64,000 bases of DNA from Talinum fruticosum (GCA_021018815.1 JAITYX010000004.1:9247501-9311500); one strand, 5' to 3'. Counted from the first letter of the stretch, positions 1 through 13,240 are shown. Numbers and translations are program-made. Notes: generated by a model from the letters alone, not told the origin.

Positions 1-742
1 ACAACATATACACAATCAATTTTGACCAATTTAGCAACATCTACGTATTCCCTAGTTTAGACATTCGTTCATAAAAGTTGTGTAATTGGCTCCATTAGAA
101 GGCATGGGCAATACCTCATGTAGGAATTATATGGGGGCCAACTTTAAGTGCGATTAAAGGGAAAGTAGACATAATTGTTGGGTTTTTCCGGTTTTTTTTT
201 GGGTTATTTCAGTGTTTCCTAGTACTCTTTTGTCCCACATGAATAAAAATATTAACTAATTAATTTAAGCTTCCAAGAGCTGGTACCTCAATTGTTATGG
301 GAGTGGAGATTTCACACTCCCACTAAAGTTTAAATTCTTGTGGCCGCAATTTTCTTGATGGAAATTGTACACTCGTAGTATTTTTTTTGCATAGAATGAG
401 GTAATTTTTTTTGATAAGGATAAGTCGATCACTATTAACCGATCAAATATTTACAACATATTTCTCCAACCAAGCATGACATTTAGTTTATCATTCTTTC
501 ATAGTTTATTGTGAATTTATGTCATTTGAAGAACTTGTGAGAGACTTAAAGTGGTTGCATGTGAGAGAGTGACAGCGGTTAAGCGTAATTTTTTAAATAA
601 AAAGTGATTGATTATGATTAAGAGTGATTAAATATGGTTGAAAGTAGCTGATTGTTAATTTTTTCTTAACAACCCGAAACAACTCACCCTAGGAACACAA
701 CAAATTTGATGTGCTAATACAAGAAGAAATTTGATCCTATTA
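1..742. other. intergenic, no gene seen
   Basis: AT-rich sequence with stop codons in all frames. I see no coding similarity, RNA gene or clear transposon border here. Confidence 0.6.
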
Positions 743-1045
743 CTCCTTCCGTCCTAAATTAGATTAATTTTTTTTTATAATTTCACTTTTTTACTAATTT
801 TAAGAAATGTAAATGGATTAATTTTTTGTAAGTAAAATACCAACAATCTTCTTGGCATTTAAATTCAAAAAGATCATTTAAATTTTCCCTCCTTACCATA
901 ATAATTTTTAAATTTAAATCAAAGTATTTTTTTATTGGAAAAGTAATTTAGAAATATTTGCAAATTTTAAGCTTTTACTTTAAAAAAGTGAAAATCATTT
1001 TAAGAAATTTAAAAAATAATAGAGAATCTGTTTAGATCCAGGGAA
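743..1045. mobile_element. Stowaway-like MITE, about 303 bp
   Basis: The left end reads CTCCTTCCGTCCTAAATTAG after a TA (741-742). The right end, read on the minus strand, starts TTCCCTGGATCTAAACAG and is followed on the plus strand by TA (1046-1047). CTCC(C/T)TCCGTCC ends with a TA target duplication are typical of plant Stowaway (Tc1/mariner-derived) MITEs. The interior is AT-rich and non-coding. The two ends match imperfectly, so this is an old copy. Confidence 0.55.
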
Positions 1046-2005
1046 TACTTGATAATTAAGTCTAAGTCTTGTTCATTCCCAACAAGGTAGGTTTGCTAAG
1101 TTACCCATTAATGCATACCTACTACTTTTCTGAGACATACTATTCATCATTCCACTCAAAACCAAGTCTTTTTTTTTCCTTCCCTTTTTTTTTAATTTTT
1201 TTAAAAAACTTTTATGGGTTGCAAACAAAATCATGTCACTGTCGCAATTAGGGCAGTAAAAGAATTGAACCGACTCGTGGAATGCTTAGCCTCGAGTTAA
1301 AATAAGTCCGAGCCAAAATAAATCCCGAACATATTAGGTCTCGGGTTCGATTCCCTTCTCCCACTGTATTGTCCTATCCTATTATATACTCTTTTGTATA
1401 TTTTACACATATAAATAAGTAGTATCTATTAAAAAAAAGCGAGTAATAAATTAATAAAATAATTCTTGTGGGTAACTTGAATAAATGAAGATACAACTAA
1501 TTTATGTAGAAAGATTTGAATCAATGGGTTGTTTTTTTGTGTATATGATTTGTCCTTAGTTTTTCTCATAGTTTGATTCGTTTCACGTCTTATCGGAATG
1601 TGAGAAATTAAAAATACATTTTTAAGAAATTTTTTTAAAAATATGTATACCATAAATCAAAGAAATTATAATAGGTTAACCAATAATTGTGAATTAACTG
1701 TCATTAAGAAAAATCAATTATAAATAATTGAGTGGCAATGCAAAATTATATATGTATATGATAGGCCTTGTGGACAAAATGAGTATGAGGCATGCTTTAA
1801 TCCTTTTTTGTTTTTTGTCTTTTTGGTGCATTGTTTCCTCTTTCTTACCCCCTCTTCCTTTTCCCCTTCTCACCACCAGCTTCAAATTAGACGAGCCCTT
1901 TTTCTTCAATTATTTTCTCCTTTTGTCACCTTTTACCACATGCCCATAAAAAAGAATGTATTCTTAGCTGCTCTTATTAATCTAAGGCATATTTGAACCT
2001 AGAAA
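1046..2005. other. intergenic, possible SINE trace
   Basis: No gene is seen. At about 1342-1356 there is GGTTCGATTCCC, a perfect tRNA-type B box, followed by a T-rich stretch. I found no convincing A box at the right distance, so a SINE remnant is possible but not shown. Confidence 0.35.
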
Positions 2006-2155
2006 TACAAGTCCGTTCATTTTATTGTTTATAATCACTGACTCTTGGTATCCGGTATCCGTTAATTGCTAATAGTAACTGCTGATAATAGTCGGTAATC
2101 GTTAATTGTCTAATCATAATCATTAATAAACGGTAACTGTTAATTGTAACCTCTA

Positions 2156-2190
<35 letters not shown>
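2006..2190. repeat. hAT-like MITE end with (ATT)n tract
   Basis: The sequence starts near CCGTTCATTTTATTG, carries many TAAT(C/T)G-type short repeats, and ends in an (ATT)n microsatellite (about 2155-2190). The same layout (a G-poor end, short TAAC/TAATCG repeats, then an ATT tract) recurs at 6140-6400 and 36668-37204, so these look like one MITE family. Borders are uncertain. Confidence 0.3.
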
Positions 2191-2589
2191 GTGCCTACTA
2201 GACATAGATTTATTGGTATTAATTAATTATTCATGTTATCAACTTTGTCTTAACGTTGTGATTTTATCTTCTTATAAATATTGTGATAAATTTTTGTGTT
2301 AGACAAATATATTTACTCTAGTAATTTATTAGAAGAAGAATTTTTCAATTGATAATCCTTAATTACTTATTTTTTTATTCACAGTAATAAAATGGATATC
2401 AAACTTTTATAATCATAATATGGCGTAATAAGATAAAAAAAAATATCCCCATCAAAATAGTGGGGTTTTGGTTAGAAAGTTAAAACGATTTTATAACGAT
2501 ATGTCCATAGAGTTTTAGTATTTTTACATTAGCAAGAATAAAGTTTTTATCATAAATTAAAGACAAAGGGAATGGTATTTTTATTGAAG

Positions 2590-4575
2590 AACCTTTATCT
2601 GATAATGACTCTTTGATATGTTGGCATTAGGTGATAGTGAAGGTTCTGATTTTAGAAATGGTGAAGAGAATGATGGTAGCGATGACAATGATGTTTCTAT
2701 GGTATAAGAGGATGAAGTGTTTGATGAAATGAGTGATGAGAATGATGATGGTGCTACAACAAAAAAATGTACCAAGGAAAATGTTGAGAACTTGAGGCAA
2801 ATGGTAAAATCAAGATTCAAGAGTGGGATATGTTTTTAGATGAGCGAGTCATTTCTTGAGGTGTTCAGAGATTACACGGCACAAGAAGGATATTTTGTGA
2901 GGTTCATTAGAAATGATAACATAAGATACATAACATGTTGTAAGGAAAAAACTGCAAGTATAGAATACAAACATCACAACTCCATGATGGAACCACATTT
3001 ACAAGTGAAGACAATTAGAGGCGGGATACACAAAACATCCCATGTTATTAGACAACCCTATAGCAAATTCTCGGTGGATAGCAAAGCACTTATTTAAGGA
3101 GGTTAGAGCTTAACCAAAAATCAAAACCACTTGCTATAGGGGAGATTCGTTGAGGAAACATGGTTTAGTGAAGGAGAAGCACACTTTTAGGAGGGCAAAG
3201 AACATGATTTTAGATCAAATTGAAGGTAGAGTTATGCTGGTTATGAGCTGCTAGTGAAGTATACTCGAGATGGTTAAGAAGTCAAATCCTGGAAGCTTGT
3301 GCTATATCAAATGGGATCCACCAATAGTAAAGGGTTACAAGCTAATATTCAAGAGAATGTTTGTTTCTTTTAAGTGTTGCATAGATGTGTTCTTGGCGAG
3401 GTGCGAGGAGGCTCATTGGGGTTGATGGTTACTACGTTAAAGGGTCTTTATAAAGGTGTGTTGCTAACTACATTTGGGTTAGATGGTGACAACCAATGTT
3501 TCCTCATTACTTATGCAATAGTTGACACTAATAAGCTGCATTGGATATACCTCTTTAACAGTTTGAGAGGTACTAGAGGAGATGAAAACGTCGGCCAATA
3601 TACATTTATTGCCGACGGATGCAAGGTGTTTTACTCATTTACCCTAGTATTTTTTATGTCGACTAATTCATATAACTAAAGAGAGCAATTTCGTTATTGT
3701 GTAGGGAGTTATTGTAGCTTTGAAGACCATATTTCTTATTAATCAAAGAAGGATTTGTGTTGTCCATTATGTTAGAAACTTCAAGAAGTTATTTATCGGT
3801 ACAAAACTGGGCATCTTGATGAACATGACTCCATATGCTCACACGAGTGGGTGCACAACAAGAACATGGATGCAATTAAGAAAGAGAATGAAGTTGCATG
3901 GACTTGGTTACAAGATAAGCCCAAAGAATATTGGTGTAGGTACTTATTTGATGAAGATTCAAAAGTTGAGGACAATTCTACAAACTTTGTGGAATCTTTT
4001 AATAATGTGATAGATATGTATAGAGACAAGCCTCGTATTTGTGTTATGTGAGACAATTAGGAAAAAATGCACTTCTTGGATAGTTGAGAGAGAAAATTTT
4101 TGAAGAGTGGAGTGGGAAAGTTGTACCTTCAGTAAAGGAGAGGTTGAAAAACTTGAGAAAGATGCTTGGGGGCCGAGGGCTAGTTCTTGTGGGGGAGGAT
4201 TATTTGAATTCAGTTAATCCACTCATACTTTCATTGTCAACCTTGAAGACAAGGCTTGTGATTGTAGGGTATGGAAAGTTTTTGGTGTTCCATGTAAGCA
4301 TGCTGTAAGAGCCATCTTATTCATAAACGAGAACACTAAAGATTGGGTAAATGACTGGTATAGTATTGATAACTACAAGGCAACTTATAGTGGCAATATG
4401 CATCCTATTATGGATCCTGTCTTTTGGCCAGCAATGGACAATCTTCCTTTATTAGGACCTCCACCAGTACAAAAGGCAAGAGGAAGGCCTCTAAAAAGAA
4501 GGAAAAGAGGGTCTAATGAGAGAAGAAAGAAAACAAGATCAAAATTAGTCAAGTGCTCCAACCCAAGGACTTGAA
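2590..4575 (+). pseudogene. degenerate MuDR-type (MULE) transposase
   Basis: The reading frame is broken by stops and shifts, but the order of a plant Mutator-like transposase is clear. An N-terminal DNA-binding part at 2840-3097 contains VFRDYTAQEGYFVRF. The MULE catalytic region at 3374-4050 contains KGVLLTTFGLDGDNQ, and further on VVHYVRNFKKLF and NFVESFNNVIDMY. A SWIM zinc finger of the form C-x-C...C-x-H (CDCRVWKVFGVPCKHAVRAI) lies at about 4258-4320. A basic tail with the AT-hook-like KARGRPLKRRKR ends the gene near 4575. A functional transposase would cut and paste Mutator elements, but this copy is dead. I could not find terminal inverted repeats. A minus-strand GRF zinc-finger fragment lies downstream, tail-to-tail. 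Confidence 0.85.
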
Positions 4576-5013
4576 TCATAATTGTAGGACTTGCCCCTCT
4601 TAGACAAGGAGAAGATCAAAAGAAAGAAGAAAGATGACAAGTAGAAGAAGAAACTTGGTAGGCCAAGGAAGGAACTTCATACCACATCAGCTCCAACCAC
4701 TTCTGCTGCAGCCTTATCCATTCATTCTATCTCTGCTGCAGACCTCATCCCTTCCTTCCATATCTCGCTACTACACAACCAACCTCATAAGGGAAGAGAA
4801 AGATAATTGTTATGACAACCGAGCCAAGGAGAAGTCCTAGGTTTAAAAGAATCAAGACTCGCAACACAATCAAGTCAAGCCTCTTGCAAGAAGGCTCTTT
4901 TCTTGAACTAGTCATCCAACTAGGAACTTTCTCCATTTCATCCATTAGTTCACAGTTCAAGTTAATCATTTTTGGACAAAATTATGGGGTGTAATTATTT
5001 CTTTTTGACATGA

Positions 5014-5615
5014 TTGGGTCATGTATGTATGTTGATGTACGTATCGGACAAACAACAATTAATCCCCATCCCCCATGTGGTAATCACACCCTTTTTGTTA
5101 TGCCATATTGAGCATCAAATTGTTGGGGTTGTGCCTATGAACAGATCAATGAAATGGTTTATTTTCGATGTAAATTTAAGTTTTATTCCAAAAATTATAC
5201 TTTACTACACAATGCACTACCCATATCATATCTTGTTTGTTAATACAAACATCATAACTACAAACAAGCCTACACATAAAGCCATAACAATTTGAACAAG
5301 AGAGTTATTTTTATACAACATTGACTTCACTTCAGCCCTCATTTCTACCATCTCGAATGCCAAGCTTTGTCATCTCCTCTTTCAAGTCCCTTATTTCAAT
5401 GACATGTTCACAATTTCCTTGATTAGTTATCACTTCCCTAACTTTGCAAGTAGATTGGGAGCCCACATTTCTTTGCCTACCTTCCTCAGCTTACACCCGA
5501 AAAGGAAGGTACCACATTTCAAGCAACCATAATAAGGCTTCGGATAATTATTTTGTGACCTTGACACAAGGTACTCTAATTTAATTGTCACCCTGCACCT
5601 TGGACAGTCCAACAA
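5014..5615 (-). pseudogene. GRF zinc-finger partner gene of the MULE (broken)
   Basis: The part at 5430-5615 reads CPRC...NYPKPYYGCLKCG..LFGC, which resembles the plant GRF zinc finger (C-x2-C...NPGRPYYxC...C). Downstream, in broken frames to about 5014, there is an acidic helix-like stretch, then CSYDVC and a hydrophobic tail. A matching GRF gene, also with a CSYDV segment, sits at the same place and orientation in the second MULE at 49821-50245. GRF fingers bind nucleic acid in other proteins; a role here is inference. The copy is clearly non-functional. Confidence 0.5.
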
Positions 5616-5829
5616 ATCCTTAATTTGCTGAAACTTGCATGCTACAACTGCCCAAAATTAAAAAATCAAACACTAACAATTTCAAAGAGCCATCCTAGAT
5701 TATCTCAAAGGCATAAAACAAATTCTATTTCAAAAATCAATGAACTCACTCAAAAAGATCTATTCCTCAACTTATCTCATGAAAAACCTTTAACCTTTGA
5801 AACAACACTCATCCACTGAGAGACAGAGA

Positions 5830-5868
5830 AAGAGAGAGAGAGAGAGAGTGTGTGTGTGTGTGTGTGTG
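5830..5868. repeat. compound microsatellite (AG)n(TG)n
   Basis: An AG run (about 5830-5848) passes directly into a TG run (about 5849-5868). This is a simple sequence repeat and a likely polymorphic marker. Confidence 0.95.
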
Positions 5869-6159
5869 AAATATGGTGGCAAATTGTGAGAGTGACTAAG
5901 AAAGAGATAAAGTAGTATCTAATTTTAGGATTAAATAAATAAATAAAATATCAATTCACATTATTTGGGCATTGTTGTCATTTAATGGTTACCAACCCAA
6001 ATAAATTAGCATACATGTCGAAAAATAACATCTTAATATTAACACCACTGGTTAGGGTAGGGGATTCAAAATCATTTTCGACAAAACATGAGTAGAAAAA
6101 TAATTACCATATACTACGAGGTGTACATAATTCATTGTCATCATTATTATTATAATGAC

Positions 6160-6206
<47 letters not shown>

Positions 6207-6617
6207 CTAAGAAACTTTTAAACTTAATCTTAACCATTAACCGCTAATCGTAATCGCTCAGTAATCGCTAACCACTAATCGTAATAGTTGATTTCCACTC
6301 ATAACCGCTAGTAATTGTGAAGTGCTACTCGTAACCACTCGATAACCTTTAATAGGTAACCACTAGTTTTAACAATTAAACAAACAAACTCTTACGGATC
6401 AAATAAATTGAATGGTGGCAAATTGGCAACGGCATATCATCTGTTCTACATGAGGAAAAGAAATAACTTAATTTCAGCTAAATACCCAAAACTCTTTGGA
6501 GCAAAAGCAAGCAAACATAAAAGCACCTACACTTGACTCAAGTGGACGAAACATTCCTCATTGAGTGAATGACTTGCCAAACAAGAACATAAATTGAAGA
6601 TGCACCCTAAATTGAGT
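5869..6617. repeat. intergenic with (TTA)n and hAT-like MITE end
   Basis: No gene is seen. A long (TTA)n tract lies at about 6160-6205. It is followed by repeated TAACCGCTAATCGTAAT-type short motifs to about 6400, whose outer end on the minus strand reads AGAGTTTGTTTGTTTAATTG. This resembles the MITE-like ends at 2006 and 36668. The remaining 200 bp is the 3' side of URED. Confidence 0.4.
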
Positions 6618-9600
6618 TCAGGAATATGGTGAGGCTCCAAGCAATGGCTCCAAGCATGCTAGTTGAAGATGCAAAAACCGATACACAGATTCAGTTGTCG
6701 AAGCAGCCACACGGACAATAAGACCTGCTCCCTGCAGCAGCAGAATAAGAAATTGACATTTGTGTTCTCTGAGAGACATGTATATATGTCATTGCACAAG
6801 TGCATTAAAAAAACAAACTGTATACTAACTTTTTATATTCATCTTGAATACAGGAAGTTATATTACACCCCTTTTTGTTGTTTGGGGGGAGTGCGAAACA
6901 AGCCACTTCCTAGTTCAGTGCCAACAAGCCCATATAAGCCTCACATTTTAGCGAATGGTTCACAGTAGTCCAAGAATGTGAGCATAGGAATGAGACAGGA
7001 GATAAGGAGGATACGGCAAACCTTGGACATATCAACAGACTAATTCTGTGTACCCCCCACCCCTTTCTCTCTCCCAAACCAAAAGAAGGCCTACCCAAAC
7101 CCTTACCGAGAAGGAAAAACAAAAGATGAAAAGAACTGTAAAAGATATTTCTCAAAAACCATTTTCAGTAACTAATGCAATTACATGTTCATATATTCTG
7201 ACCATATTAAAGAATCAAACAATAAAATGTCACATCTTTACTACAAGAATATGGTATTTAATGAATCAGAGAAGAGCTTGAAATTCCTTCAAGACGATAA
7301 ATTCATCAAAACCATAATCTGAGTTATCAGCATGTCTTTTGCCGATCATCAAATACCGCCTCCCCCTGTCACCTAACCTAAGCTAAGTTACAAATAAAGC
7401 AATGTCCTCCAGTGAGCACCTTCTTCACTTCTTTCTGAACCTTGTATCAAATTCTTCATTAATAGATCCAATCAAGAATCAAAATCTCTACCTAAGGGTG
7501 ATGCACTGAAGCTACACAATACAGTGACCTGTTCTATGGCAATCACTTTGTTGTCTTACAGCAAATCAACAATCGATATCATTGTCTTCTTGCGTTGTAA
7601 CCAAACTCAATATCCAGAGTCCATCCTAAAGGCAGGGCTTTGTTTTTTCCTTCCTTTGGTTTTTTGGGGTCGGGGAAAGGATTAAGAGAGGGTTGTCTTT
7701 TTGTTATTATAGGATTCTTTGCTTGGAGAGTTTTCTTTATATATTCGAGGATTCCAGAAAGCATTTCCTTTTTCCAGCTGGATTCTTGTTCAAGGACTCT
7801 AGTATGTTAAACTAGTACCCTTCCACACTAGAATCCTGCTTCAGGCGGTGGCACATATGGTGAAGATCAAAATCAATCAATCACAAGGGCTAAATTTACA
7901 TCTTCCATGAAAGACAATCACTTATGATGCAAAATCTTTAAACATCCTTCACTAGGTTAATTGACAACGATCTTAGAAAATAGAATTAAGCAAGAGATTA
8001 AGATGAGAAGATGCGAATTGAAGCTTATCGGGTTATGAATCCTAAAAACGCTAATATTGACAAACCGCTTTCTATGGAAGCATGGACTAATGGACATTAA
8101 AGATTCCTCATTTTGGAAATGAAATGATGAATATTACAAACAAAAGGTGAAACTATCCCCCACTAATTGAAGGTTAGAACTTCAGCTTCCAAAACAATCT
8201 TCATCAACAGGAAAAAGAACCCATCACCGCATGGAAAACAAAGCATCACTACTCAGCAGATTTTTGCCTCTCACAGTACAAAGTATCAACTGTTTTCAGC
8301 TGAACCACCCCACCAGAATGGTACCCTAGGTATGGAAACAGTGTCAAAATATACACAAGTTCCACAGTTACTAGCTAGTAGTAGTCCGAATCAGAAAGAC
8401 CAGCAAAGAGTGAGATATATTGGTTCTGTCTGAATCAGCAAGGACAATCCACAAAATCCTTGAGCTAGGCCATTTGACAAATTCTAAAACTGCAACCAGC
8501 CCAGACACAAGTCCAGTGACTGCTCAACCAGAGAGCGAGAAAATTGGTGGATTCAGTTGCAGGAAATGACAAAACGAGAAGGATTTATGCAGATATGAGG
8601 AGATATGTATCTGGTGCTGGAATAGTCAATGAAGATGAAGAATATGTTTCTTGCATGGCAAGGAGGCCACTGCTCATCCAAAGCAGGAACCGTCCCGTGA
8701 AATACCATTACCATTCAAATTTCAGTCCACATCTTTGACAACTAAAAGGTTTTGCAATCTTATGATTGATTGTTGAGGCTCATATGCTAATTTCGAGAGT
8801 GTTGGCTCAACATATGCAACCACCCTTAGTTCTAAAAATACACACTTGAGGCAAGAGGCACAAGCTTGATTTGCCTCAAGCACACCAAAGCACAGTCCCT
8901 GAGGTGCTGCAGAGGCACGGACCTCAGAGTGCCCCGCAAGCTTCTTGCGGTTTGTGGAATTTGACTCACATTCAAGGATTAAAGTTGCCTGCCTATAAAT
9001 GGGCAAATCTGACTCAAATTCAAGTAATACTATGTGCATCTCACAAGTTGTTCTCAAAATCAATTATCTGATGTTATTTACAGATCTAGGGTTGAATAAA
9101 CCCTAGAGCCAAAAATTGGGCGGTCAAGTCATTGAGTTTAGTGCTTGAAGTTGATGACTTTTGGCCAACCTTTTAAACATCAGAAAAAAGTTGCATGCTA
9201 TTGAAGTTCAAAAAGATTCTCTATCTATACTTTCTGTCCCAGCAACGTTCATTTCTTCCCCCTCACCTTAAGTCTACATCAGTTTTTGTCCATCAACGAA
9301 CCATCTATGAATTTTTGTCTCTTTGGTTTTCATAGTAGATTCTACGCCTGCATCCTGTACTACATTAAACTAGATTGCTTCCATGCCACTGTCCTGAGTT
9401 AAATATGAGGACATCTCTATTATAATTTCTACAAAAGGTCCAGTGTTGTGAAAAAAATAACAAAGTAACTACAAAGGCGACCTATCCAGCTCTATAAAAA
9501 GTCATTTGGAAAAGGACTAGCACCAGAGACATTGAAAGAGCAAAGGGCCATAATATGCATTACCCATTTTCCATATTAAGCTACATAAGAGTCTCATACC

Positions 9601-12103
9601 TTGGGACCAAAGGCACTGCACGATGCAATAAAGCTATTTTTCATTAAGTGAAATTCAGAATTTGGCCTTGTACTGCGTCCTGAGGAACCAGGCTTAACTT
9701 GCAAATATTCAAACATCATATTCTTCACATTTTCTTGAACCTGGTTTCGTAAATTCTTTAACCTTGGCCTAAAAGTAAGAAAGCACTGATTCAAGGTTAG
9801 CTATGTTCCCTGATGATATAAAGAAAAGGAGTGGTCCTATGGCATAAATATGTGACTAAATGACAGATGAAGCCGATAGATTCAGCACGAGTAAGTGATC
9901 ATACCCCAATATTATGAGCATTGCAATAACTTGGTAATCTTGCATACGCTCAGCAATGGGGCTAATGGACCCTTGCTCAAGCAGAACCTGCAATAAGACT
10001 AATACATCACATATTTAAGTAGAAAATAGGGCTGCATCTTTTCCATTCTTGAAATATTGCCCGCATATTCCAAATTTTCACTGGAGCAAGAGAAAATTAA
10101 AATACTAATAATTATCACCGTATCCAGAAGCAAAGGTTCGTCATCTTCATAAAATATATTGTTTGCACTTTTGTATAGTCCAAAATTCCATCTTTCTCCA
10201 CTTTCATAGCGTCCACTGGTAAACCAATCAACCACCACCAAGTTTGAGTCTTGTTGTATTCTGAATACTTGCTTTTGAGAATACCTTGCAGTGGCAAAAC
10301 ATGTCACTGGATCTGGAATGACAATAAATAGTGCTTGGCTTCCCACGCTTGCCTACTGCACCAAGAAATTGGCTATGGTCACTATTGTTGTTTGCTGTAT
10401 CTGCAGAACTCCTCTCCCCCCTCCCCCTTCCCCTCCAATTTTTAAGTTTGTTCAAATAAATATGCCAGACTCTTCAACAACAAATATCAAAGTCCAAAGA
10501 GTTAAATTATGGATTATAATAAGGATAGATTGACCAAACAAAGCAGCCATTTGCAAGGACTAAGCAATATCCAAATTCATGCATCACTCGTAACGCTGTA
10601 GAAAGAATTAGAACTACAGATTGCAGTAACATGTCCATAAAAACATGTCTGCATAAAAGCAATGCTACTTTAGATTGGTAGAAATGATCAAGTAGTGCTC
10701 CTAAAACCTGGGATAAAGTATGCTTCCAAAAACACAAAAAAATCACTATCATCATGCATAAATTAATTCTCTGTTTTTTTAAAAAAATTACGTGGAAAAC
10801 CAATAATGCCCATAAATACCACCACTGTAGAATGAATTTAGAGCAAAGTTAAGAAAGTCGTATTATCTAGAAATCCTTTAGCTTGTCTAGCCCATAAATA
10901 CCAGCATTGCAGATGGTATTTTTGAAGCTGAAACTTGTTCCACATATGAAATAAGGACTACCAAAGCAACAATAACTACTGAAGTAGAGGTACATCTGAA
11001 TTAGAGATGGTTCAACAAGGAGATAACCCTGTCAACTTTGTTTCGTGTAAGTTCTCCAAGAATGGTGTCCTGCTGTGTTTTTGACATCAGTGTCTTCCAA
11101 CGTACAAGTCGTTTCTGGGGTATTTTTGTGAAGTGTGATGCTATAAGAGCAAAAAAAGGAACCCCCACTGTCAGATGGCACATATATGCATCAAAGGAAT
11201 TGAATGATCTATAATGATGTAAAAGGACCATGAGAAGAATAATAAGAAGCAGGAACGATTTTGGAGTTGATACATATCAGGCAGGTCCATGGGTGCAAGC
11301 TGCAACAGTTGTACATGCTAAATCTGCTAACTCTCTCTAATCCAATTACTTTGCTTTACTGATTTGATCAGCCTGGTACATGTTTTCTCCAAGTGAAATT
11401 TGTTTCCAGCTTATGTATTGCTGTCTGGATCACATGCCGACATGCTGTAACTACTATTTTTGACAGCAGTGAATTTAAGGCCATACGATGTGCAACCCCC
11501 TCCCTAACAAGGACTCTTGGGGTATGCATCAGAATGGGCAACCCCAGAATGAGCACCTTCAATATGCATGCTCAAAATTTAGAGTATCATACAAAAATTT
11601 TGATAATCCATGTTCCTGAATTAAGGAAAGAGCCAAGCATTGTTTGTACGAATATGCCTAAGGCATGAAAGCAGGTCAATCAGCAAGGATTAAGAAGTTT
11701 ACCTCCAAATTCTGATAGGAGCACTTGGATCCTACAGATTTGTACACCTACAAAGCACATAGCAAGAGCTTAATCAATATGATTTACTGGTATTAAAAAA
11801 CATATAAACAATGAAAGTAAGAAAGGGAGAACCTTAGTTGAAGCCTGTGTCGTCAATACTGCCGTGCATTCATCTCCAATTGTGAATTTGCAAGAGATAG
11901 AATCGCCCTATGCCCAATTATTAATGCAAGATGGAGTTATACCAAAATATATTAGATAATCCATTCGCTTCAATTTCCATCACTTGTTAAAATTACTTGC
12001 AAACGGGCCAAATCATTTCTGGGTTACACATGTTCGAGTTGGGTTTACATTCTTGATAATCACAAGCGAAATTTGAGATTTCTGTCTTTATACAAGAAAA
12101 CGT

Positions 12104-12145
<42 letters not shown>

Positions 12146-12408
12146 CACAGAGACAATGCCTCCGCCGTAAGTAAGGGAGTACATCCATACAGAATCAGAA
12201 TGACTAGAGCCCACCTGAAAGGGTTTGCTTGTGATGGATAATAAATAACTGAGGAAATGCTTTGAAGAATAAGATTTGAACTTAGAAGCTCAAAAGTGAA
12301 GGAGAAGACCTTGTTGGGAACAATAAACTTCAAAGGGTACTTGGCGAAGCAACGGACAACGGTTGATTTGCCGCTAACTTTAGACACTTCAACCAACCCT
12401 GTTTCCAT
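6618..12408 (-). CDS. URED: urease accessory protein D (UreD), 8 exons, complete
   Basis: UreD acts with UreF and UreG to load nickel into plant urease in the cytosol, allowing urea nitrogen to be recycled. I built the gene by hand from exons with GT-AG borders: 12408-12310, 12214-12149, 11907-11833, 11747-11703, 10352-10119, 9987-9905, 9768-9600 and 6731-6618. The joined frame is open from ATG (12408) to TGA (6620-6618) and gives 294 codons, about the length I recall for the Arabidopsis protein. Recognisable blocks in order are VSGKSTVVRCFAKYPLKFI (exon 1), VWMYSLTYGGGIVS then GDSISC (exons 2-3), VLTTQASTKVYKSVGSKC (exons 3-4), VIPDPVTCFATARY and VVVDWFTSGRYESGERW (exon 5), ERMQDYQVIAM (exon 6), QENVKNMM and FIASCSAFG (exon 7), and a last exon ending LGASPYS. 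Introns are long: 2.87 kb before the last exon and 1.35 kb between exons 4 and 5. I see no break in the coding sequence. No clear TATA box lies upstream. Confidence 0.95.
8722..9063 (-). repeat. unassigned repeat-like block in URED intron 7
   Basis: An open stretch of about 113 codons is present but matches nothing I know. It contains repeated GAGGCA/TGCCTC motifs in both orientations, which gives it a palindromic, transposon-derived look. The rest of intron 7 (6732-9599) shows no gene; a plus-strand frame at 8544-8738 is also unassigned. I make no functional claim. Confidence 0.25.
12107..12142. repeat. (AG)18 microsatellite at URED intron 2 donor
   Basis: On the plus strand this is an uninterrupted AG run. 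On the coding (minus) strand it is (CT)18 and starts directly after the first six intron bases, GTGAGT (12148-12143). See findings. Confidence 0.95.
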
Positions 12409-13240
12409 ATCTTTTTCAAACGGCCAAATTCGCCAGCGAGAGAGGAAGGAGAAACCCAGACGATTGGAAGGTCGCTGCCAACCAAAGATTGCTTGCCCGG
12501 CAGTGATATCAGCGACAAGAGCAAAGGAGGAGGAGGAGGTGAGGTGTAGAGGTCGGTGAAGGATTGGTGGAGGGGCACGGATAGGGGCGAGCGGTTGCGG
12601 GCACTAGTAGTTCTCAATTTCTGATAGGTTCGGGTTTCAATACGGGGAAACCCATCATCATACGTAATTTGAAAATTTTAGGACTTCATAATTTTTGGTT
12701 TTTTCATCCTTGATTTGTTTTACGATTTTTATTTTTTGGTTTTTTTTTTCTTGTTAAGATGACTCTTCCAGCTATAGATTTTAAGGGACTAAAATAATAC
12801 TTATTTATTGAAAAAAATTTATTTTATGTAAAGGTAGAAGAGGAAAATAGTTAAAGATTAAATACCCCTACCACCTCTCCTCCCCTCCCCCAAAAAAATT
12901 TAATCTATTAATGGTAAAATTTTCAAACTTTAGAAACCACACTAGGGCAGTGAAAATTGAGAAGGATATTTTTTAAGTTGGGATTTTAAAGACCTCCAAG
13001 ACTAGATGATTGCTAAGCTCTGTCTTATCAAAGGTATTGGTACCTTATGAAAAATTATTCTATGCATTTGTGCCTTAATGTTTTGAAGGGGCACTGTTTC
13101 CTTGAAGGCTTCCTTGTCTTGATTCTTAAGATTGGCAATCCTAATCTTGCTATATAACTGAGGCCACCGGGGTTTTGTAACTTTTTTATATGACTGTCAA
13201 AAGTGTTAGTCAATAGAATAAGCTTCCGTTAGATAAAATT
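12409..13240. other. URED upstream region, no other gene seen
   Basis: 12409-12617 is an open but unremarkable leader on the URED strand, with GA/CT-rich stretches (12520-12540) typical of plant 5' UTRs. The remainder is AT-rich with no coding signal. The LINE remnant starts at about 13240. Confidence 0.5.

Noticed and set aside
1342..1356. Perfect tRNA-type B box
   Set aside because: No A box at the proper distance and no cloverleaf; too little for a tRNA or SINE call.
3793..4056. Minus-strand frame of 87 codons
   Set aside because: Antisense shadow of the MULE transposase.
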